Shown: one piece after another, positions 58,422 through 64,000 of the stretch
Position numbering within the stretch: the stretch's first letter is position 1
Layout of the letters: each line of letters opens with the position of its first letter
Assembly (NCBI GenBank): GCA_021234155.1
Contig: JAJEKV010000027.1
Location: forward strand, 11,668,716-11,732,715
Origin: Isoetes taiwanensis
Lineage: Eukaryota > Streptophyta > Lycopodiopsida > Isoetales > Isoetaceae
Reading direction: 5' to 3'
DNA: 64,000 nucleotides
Notes under the pieces: model-generated
The model's input: only the letters and a program-made list of their open reading frames with translations
Databases searched by the model: none
What the model was told of the DNA's origin: nothing
Translations under genes and position numbers: made by a program

Positions 58422-60019
58422 TTACATTTCTCCACATTCTGCAATTACACATGCAAGCTTTGGACGGTTGTTTGGCCCCGTCTGCACATTTTCAATCTTT
58501 CTAACAACAAGAAGGCTCTCCCCCAAAACTCTCTGAGTAGAAGAAAAGTTATGTTAGAAGCAATTATGATGTATTCATTAACTCACGAATTTCAACCTGC
58601 TTACCCCGAAAACAACATGTTTGTTGTCTAGCCAGTCACATTTGGCACATGTTAAGAAAAACTGTAAGGCAGCCTTATGTCAATATAACCAAACCGTCAT
58701 GATAAAAAACAATAAAAATGATCTTGTTTTCTGTACATTTCTCACATACCTGACAACCATTTGTTGAAGGTCCAGAATTTGCCTGTAAAATCATTAATAG
58801 GTAAAGATCTATAAATTTCCTCTTTTAGTGACCAGAAAATACAGATTTGAACCAAAACTGACAATTGCATTGTATTAGCTTTTAGAATTTGCAGACTCTA
58901 TGTAAACTTCAAAGATTCCAGAGAGAGGGAGAAAATAGATTTTGAACTATTGATCAGGAAAGAGAATATCTACAATATAGGCATCAGAAAACAAAGACGG
59001 CATTCGCTGGACTGCTTCACAAGACTGTATTGATTAAGGACATACAACCTGTAAAGACAGCTTTATAGTTGCAAAATGTATCGTGTTTTCAATATAGCTT
59101 TTGTTTTCCAGCCAAATGAGCAATACAAACTCAAGAAAATGACAATGCGACCTTTTATGTACAAGCAGTTTTTGCAGAATATTGGCAGAGATTCTCATGC
59201 TAAGAGTCCTTAAATCCTCCATAAGTATGCATTTAGAATTAAATAAGCCTTTCAGAAAAATCATTATAACTTTTATATGCTTAAGAAAAGAAAGCATGTA
59301 GATTCTATATATCATTCTAAAAAGTGAGCAGTAAAGATAGATACTGACCATTGAAAGCAAACCAGGCCCTGTATGCTTTGCTATAAAATTCTCGTCTTCA
59401 AATTTGGTACCATAAATGCAGGTGCAACCACTTCCATCACCCTGCAACCACATATAATTTTCTCTCTATGTCAAATACGGCATAATAAAAACCAAACTGA
59501 ATTACGAAATGCATGTTCCTATTTCATAGACCAACGGCTATCCAAATAAAACTCCTGAACTGTAAGGACTACATTGGTCGATTTTGCAAAAGCTTATATA
59601 GAAAAAGATGAATGCCCAACCTTAACAAAGTCTCCACCCTGAATCATAAAATCCTTGATCACACGATGAAAACCGCTGCCCTTGAACCCAATGGGAAGTC
59701 CAGCTTTCCTGCAAAAAATTACCGAAAATAGTCAAATTTTAGAAACAGCATCTCATTATGGAATATGGCACTACCTATATTCGCCCGTGCAGAATTGCCT
59801 GCCAATCAAGAAAAACACCATAAGTGAATATAATTGGTCCGCACAGGTTAAGGAAAAGACAGGGATGTACCTGAAATTTTCTGCGGTCCGAGGAACGATA
59901 TCGGCAAATAGCTCCATTTTAATGCGACCAGCAGGCACAGTTCCAATGGTGACATCAAAAAAGACAATGGGGTTCTTAGGATTTGGTGGGCGCAAATGCC
60001 ATTCTACAACTCCGGCCAT
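58422..60019 (-). CDS. PPIH: Cyclophilin H-type peptidyl-prolyl cis-trans isomerase, seven exons
   Basis: Seven exons join with GT..AG introns and correct phase: 60019-59871, 59798-59775, 59708-59621, 59441-59349, 58782-58750, 58661-58605 and 58532-58422, giving 184 codons and a TAA. The protein starts [20 protein letters not shown], as in plant homologues of human PPIH (Arabidopsis CYP22), which work in the U4/U6.U5 tri-snRNP during splicing. The cyclophilin active-site residues are all present: R73 (FHR), F78, Q129 and F131 (CQFF), W139 and H144 (DWLDNKH). The C-terminus is [15 protein letters not shown]. The 24-bp second exon is a micro-exon. No break is visible, so the gene is intact. It is the best-supported host gene in the window, transcribed away from the neighbouring Replitron-like element. 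Confidence 0.95.
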
Positions 60020-60609
60020 GCCTGATCAAACGCCCTTCAACCCTAAAATCAGGATATTCGATGCGTATATAAAGCGTATATTCAGGAATGTCGCAGAAAT
60101 TTCCAACGTCCAAATCTTATATAAACTCTGGTAAGTCTATCTTATTAAGTGATATCAAAATATGGAATATTCCTATCGCGATCAATCTCGTCCGTTCGTT
60201 CTTTTTGTGAAATCTGCACCAGTTGTGAATGTGGGCCAACAATCCAATATATCTCTAAATGGATAATGTGTGCACGATCAACTTTCGTATATTTATAACT
60301 TAAGATTGTTAATTGTTTTTTACTGTATTCGTAGCTAGAAAGGTAGAAAGCTGACGCTGGCAAGTGAGTTAGGGGAAGAAGCCATATTCTACTGTTGTCG
60401 AAGGTTGAATTGGGGATAGGAGTTCGCGTGCGGGCTGGACAGATGGTAGCCGGCCATGGGCTTGCCAATTCCGGCTGTTGCAGGTGGCGGGTTGAGGACG
60501 AACCTGATCTGCTGGAGGTGCTTGGAAGTGGCTGGGTTGGGTCGGCAGCGCTTGCAAACATTATCAGGTGAGACGGCTTGCTATCTACCTCTTGTTTTCT
60601 TTCTGTGAT
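60020..60609. promoter_or_regulatory. Shared spacer between cyclophilin and Replitron-like Rep
   Basis: Under 600 bp separate two divergent start codons. It must contain the cyclophilin promoter, but no convincing TATA position can be fixed. On the plus strand a short frame from ATG at 60443 ends in ATTATCAG followed by GTGAGA at about 60567, a good splice donor, so an upstream exon of the Rep gene is possible. The left end of the Replitron-like element should lie in this spacer but was not located. Confidence 0.45.
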
Positions 60610-61690
60610 ATGTCATTGAGAAAGGCAGCTAGGAAGGTTAGGGGTGCGGCAGGGCAGGCTGGCATCCCGCCTGGTAGCCCACAGATTCCATGCCCAATTC
60701 CTGTAGGGCCTGCTAGTTCCATGCATGGTAGTGCCATGCCCGGCAGCTGCAGCTCTGGGCAGACCCAGCAGCAGCCTACCATGCCCAATTCATTCTCCTC
60801 CTGGGGTGCTATTGATGTATCTGTGACTTTAGGATTGTCAGGGCAGGATGTTCCCCTCAGCTTCAATGAGGCTTTGTCTTCTTTCTGCGACAGAAACTGC
60901 ATAGCAGGGGCTGTTGCTCTGGAGAGGGGATCGTCAGCAGATCATCTGCACGTTCAGAGTGTGTTGAGAGGTCGGTTCAATTCTCCCAAAGCCATGAACG
61001 AAGCCATTAAGAGAGCCTTCAATTGGCCATCCAAGCCACCAGAAGTGATTTTGGTGTGCAAGGCATTGAAGAACACCAGACTTCATTGCTTCGAAGGCAT
61101 GGTCGGCTATTGTATGAAGGACATTGGCAAGGTACATTACTTTTGTCATCTGCACAATGTTAGTGAGTCAATGATACAGAAGGGGAAGGATCTTTATCTG
61201 CGTTGGGGCGCTGGAGACACCAAGGGGCTCTGTGTTATTGACAATCGAAACATCCTGAACAGGGCTGCACTTTTTGTTGCATATCATGGTGGTCGACGTG
61301 CCACTCCAAGCCTCACTTTCACCTTGGCTCGGATGATCAGGAGCGGCAAGTTTACCTTGTCCAGTAGCTGGTTAATACCTTCTAACACAGCCCATGTCAA
61401 TGAGCATAGAATCCGTGCTGCCTGGAGAATTCTTTAAAATCCCGCTCGTTGCATGCCTTCAGATATTCGGACAGTTTTATATGGGTTGCCAGCTGGGTAT
61501 GTGCCAATTGAAAGGAATGGGCCTGGAAGGCGTAGATATTGGGATGATTCCATCCCTGCTGATGAGGCCGATGAGAACTTTGTTGACTTGTGTGATCCCA
61601 TGTTTAGTCCAGAGGCTGACATATATAGCTGAGGAGGGCGCTGATTACATTCCAGTTTACACAGGCGACCATACCATGGCTGTTGGCTAG
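60610..61690 (+). pseudogene. Replitron-like Rep HUH endonuclease (Y1), interrupted downstream
   Basis: A 275-codon frame from ATG 60610 to TAA 61435-61437 carries the Rep motifs in order: DVSVTLGLSG, the HUH metal site in DHLHVQ (H112 and H114, codons at 60943 and 60949), and a single catalytic tyrosine in GYCMKD (Y167 with K170, codons at 61108 and 61117). The N-terminus is basic then Pro/Gly/Gln-rich. No helicase follows, unlike Helitrons, which use two tyrosines. The same frame stays coding-like after the stop (DIRTVLYGLPAGYVPIERN, FVDLCDPMFSPEAD) to about 61620, then appears to shift frame into AEEGADYIPVYTGDHTMAVG, ending at 61690. So one nonsense codon and one frameshift probably separate it from a full transposase. 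Replitrons are described as Rep-only Y1 transposons common in non-seed plants. Nicking and joining of DNA is inferred from the motifs. Confidence 0.75.
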
Positions 61691-61755
61691 GCGTGGTAGC
61701 TGCTGTGAGATTGTACAGTTGTCTTTACGCATTGTTTTTGTTTTTGTAGGTTAGA

Positions 61756-62176
61756 GATGGAGGTTGATGCGGATGGCCAGGATGGTGGCGCTGACACTGT
61801 GGTGCATATAGATCCGTCAGTTATTAGTTCCAGTGTGGATGCCTCTCATCCTGATGGCCGAGTTTATCCACCGAAATTGGAAGAAACATTTTCTGCTGAA
61901 GAGTTTGTTAACTAGTTGGTTCAAGTTAGAGCTGAAATGCAGAGGATGGCAGCCTCAATGCGGATCCTTAGGCGTCAGCTGCGCAGGTTTTACATGGCGA
62001 TTGATGGAGCTATGAATAGTGTTGCATGGAAGCGGTTAGGAGTTGCGACGTCTGAACTCCATACTCTTCGATCGCATATGAGCCTTGCCAGGGCGCTCTT
62101 GTCACAGGAGATCCGGGCATTAGATAATGTGATAAGGCAAGGCCGATCTGGGAACTGCAGAATTGAAGCTTGCTAG
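61756..62176 (+). pseudogene. Second Replitron-associated frame (acidic then helical), one stop
   Basis: A frame from ATG 61756 reads MEVDADGQDGGADTVVHIDP, continues to SAEEFVN, meets TAG at 61913-61915, and goes on in the same frame as LVQVRAEMQRMAASMRILRR to a stop at 62174-62176. The second part is helix-rich and could be a coiled coil. A pyrimidine tract ending TTTTTGTAG just before 61750 looks like a 3' splice site, so it may be a downstream exon of the Rep gene rather than a separate gene. No family was recognised. The single stop again shows mild decay. Confidence 0.45.
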
Positions 62177-62365
62177 TGGTGTCTTTTGTGGATGTAGATA
62201 TCTCTTGCTTTCTTCCCAAGAAACTTATGAGCTTGCTAGTGGTGTCTCTTGTCTTGTTGCTGGAGTTCATGTACAGGTGTTTGCTTCTTGTTTGATACTT
62301 GTCCCTGACGGTTAGCCTTGTTGGGACCATGCTTATGACAGGGCCGATGGTGTGGATGTGCATGT

Positions 62366-62455
62366 GGCACTTCTTTACTGTAACAAATGTTTCTGTTGTG
62401 ATAAAGTAATGGCGCTTCTGTACTGTAACAAATGTTTTTGTTGTCATAAATTAGT
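62366..62455 (+). repeat. 45-bp tandem duplication 3' of the Replitron-like genes
   Basis: Two copies containing TACTGTAACAAATGTTT and TGTTGT.ATAAA, about 90% identical. Another direct repeat, GCTTGCTAGTGGTGTCT, lies at about 62168 and 62232. Direct repeats near termini are reported for Replitrons, but I cannot show these are the ends. Confidence 0.7.
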
Positions 62456-64000
62456 GTTCACACTGTACGCATTTGATGGTTGCTGCCCACGTGTATTTCT
62501 TTTTTAGACAATGGTTTGTGGGCATTTTGTGCCCCTATTTTATGGGGTCAATTTGACCCCTGGTTGACTGCGGACTTGCAGCCTGGATTTCTCCAGGCGG
62601 CATATTCTGTGGAAGGTGCCGTCATTGGACGGCGAAAAAACGATAATACATGCAAAAAACGATAATACCATACAATAAGGACATTTGAAGGACAAGGGAA
62701 AATGTGAGTTAGATTGCATAACCAAGCAGCTCTTAAAGGGAAAGTTTAATGCGTTGTGCTTCTAATGATTGTCTGCTGTTTTATGTTGTCTTGCGCTTTC
62801 CTTGTATCGAGGCAGTTAAGAACCTTGAAGTTTGTTTGAGTGTTTCTTATAGATTTAGTTCTTGGTTTTATTTGCTTCACTGTATTTTTCTGTGACATGG
62901 CCACGCTGCTCAAATTAGTTGGCTCTGCCAACTGTGTTGTTGTCTTGAGAGACTTTATAGCATAGGACCACTAGAATAAGTTAAACTTGGATTATCATGG
63001 AGATGCTTGATTATCCATATTAATTGAGCTGCCATTGTCTCAGAACCAGCAAATATTACACTCATAATCACTCCTCGAAGCTATTCTTTTGTGAATTTGA
63101 GGCCACTATGAGGGTTAAGAGCTTGAATATGTCATTATGGAGCCCTTATTTTGTCTCTCTGGCTTGCATAATCTCCTCCACAAGCTTGAATAAGATATCC
63201 CTTGCCTATCACGTACATGAAACATTAGATGAAATGCCCAAAAAAAAAGCATTATACAGATGTCCAAACCTCTCATTTATATGGTATTAGACATCATTCC
63301 CAGTTATTTGATCACCTCACGGTATGGTGTGAAAGGGAGATGGAAATACACGAGAATCCTTTCTCAAGCATTTATGTTATCCAAAATGATCATCATATCA
63401 GAACTGGAAGGATCCATGCCACGTACAGTCTAAATAATCATACTCTACGGTTTACTGTCTTTAGGTGACTTTAGTGACATGGATATGTTGCAGAATATGT
63501 ATGTTTTAGCATACTATAAATTTAACCAATTTGTCAGTGGAGCTGCCAACAAGCAGCAACATTTGAAGTCTATCGCTAATCTAGTCTCTTGCTCAGTTTT
63601 TGTATATTGCGCTGGTTTGTTGGATACAAGGAGGGTTGGAGGTTGGTTGTAAGCACGCTTTAACCGTTTGTAAGATCCCGACCTTCCAGTTCTTAAAAAT
63701 TCTGGACAACAATTTCTTCCTCGTCATCCTTAATGTTGCATCGGTAGTGGAGCGAAAGTGCGTGGAGCTTATCAGCTCTGAAAATTTCGTGCTAGTCCCA
63801 AATTCTTGAGCTTCCTGCAAACATGCTACTTCTGGAATTTATGGAATTTTACGCATATTTTACATTCCCCAAGGTTTGTGTCGCCTTACTTGTAGATAGT
63901 CCGTTAACCCACTTCGATATGTATGATTTAGCAGAGCAGCTCAGTGGAAAAGCGCAAGGTATATCTCTCTGTTAGAAACTGCAATCTCTTGAGATTTGCA
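62456..64000. other. Intergenic, no gene recognised
   Basis: Contains GGGGTCAATTTGACCCC (62544-62560), a perfect 8-bp inverted repeat, and a two-copy AAAAAACGATAATAC at about 62635-62668, which may mark an element end. The rest holds short unrecognised frames up to the window edge. Confidence 0.5.

Noticed and set aside
59682-60134. 150-codon plus-strand frame at the cyclophilin locus
   Set aside because: It overlaps cyclophilin exons 1-3 in antisense and has no motifs of its own.
60610-61690. Helitron Rep or geminivirus-derived Rep as the source of the HUH frame
   Set aside because: A single Tyr and no helicase argue against a Helitron. The motif context and lack of an AAA+ helicase or coat sequence nearby do not support an integrated geminivirus.
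63927-63960. CAGCTCAGTGG-type text resembling a tRNA A box near the window end
   Set aside because: No B box or cloverleaf follows before the window ends.

Overview
The window is nuclear DNA of a land plant. A spliceosomal cyclophilin with seven exons and a plant-specific DUF1685 gene are the only two host genes I can defend. Almost everything else is mobile-element sequence in various states of decay. A Replitron-like HUH transposase, a transposon class reported as abundant in non-seed plants, together with this mix of elements suggests a fern, lycophyte or bryophyte rather than a flowering plant. That placement is inference. I see no bacterial operons, rRNA, convincing tRNA or CRISPR array.

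Layout, 0-21 kb: a small copia-type element on the minus strand with two ~190 bp LTRs and no coding sequence (about 665-1596); a Tourist-like MITE (2622-3028); a decayed Ty1/copia pol region with its 3' LTR (7313-10790); a 319-bp tandem repeat (10831-11592) abutting the C-terminal part of a KDZ/CACTA-like transposase (11593-12731); a decayed copy of an unclassified DDE-type transposase (15108-16501, minus), part of it duplicated and interrupted by a 1.54 kb gypsy-type LTR (17405-18944); and a second decayed copia fragment with its 3' LTR (19279-20838).

21-46 kb: the DUF1685 gene (22657-23187, minus); a truncated LINE 3' end; a GC-rich LINE with an (ATTCT)n tail (30298-34122) and a truncated sister copy (45150-45655). 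Between these two lies a block (34.2-43.8 kb) encoding a coiled-coil/Cys-rich protein, a Ulp1-like protease, an FCP1-like phosphatase and, on the opposite strand, a second copy of the DDE-type transposase. Its spacers are packed with the palindrome TGTACA. It may be one large multi-gene DNA transposon.

47-57 kb: a three-level nest. An L1-type LINE on the minus strand (about 47.2-57.4 kb) is split by a complete hAT element (48529-52937) that has an intact 758-codon transposase, terminal inverted repeats and an exact 8-bp target duplication. The hAT element is itself split by a 279-bp MITE (51701-51979).

58-64 kb: the cyclophilin gene (58422-60019, minus) is arranged head-to-head with a Replitron-like Rep (60610 onward), with under 600 bp between start codons. 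The Rep keeps its HUH and tyrosine motifs but carries a nonsense codon and a frameshift downstream. Across the whole window many 15-70 bp segments occur as exactly two tandem copies, which looks like a genome-wide duplication habit.
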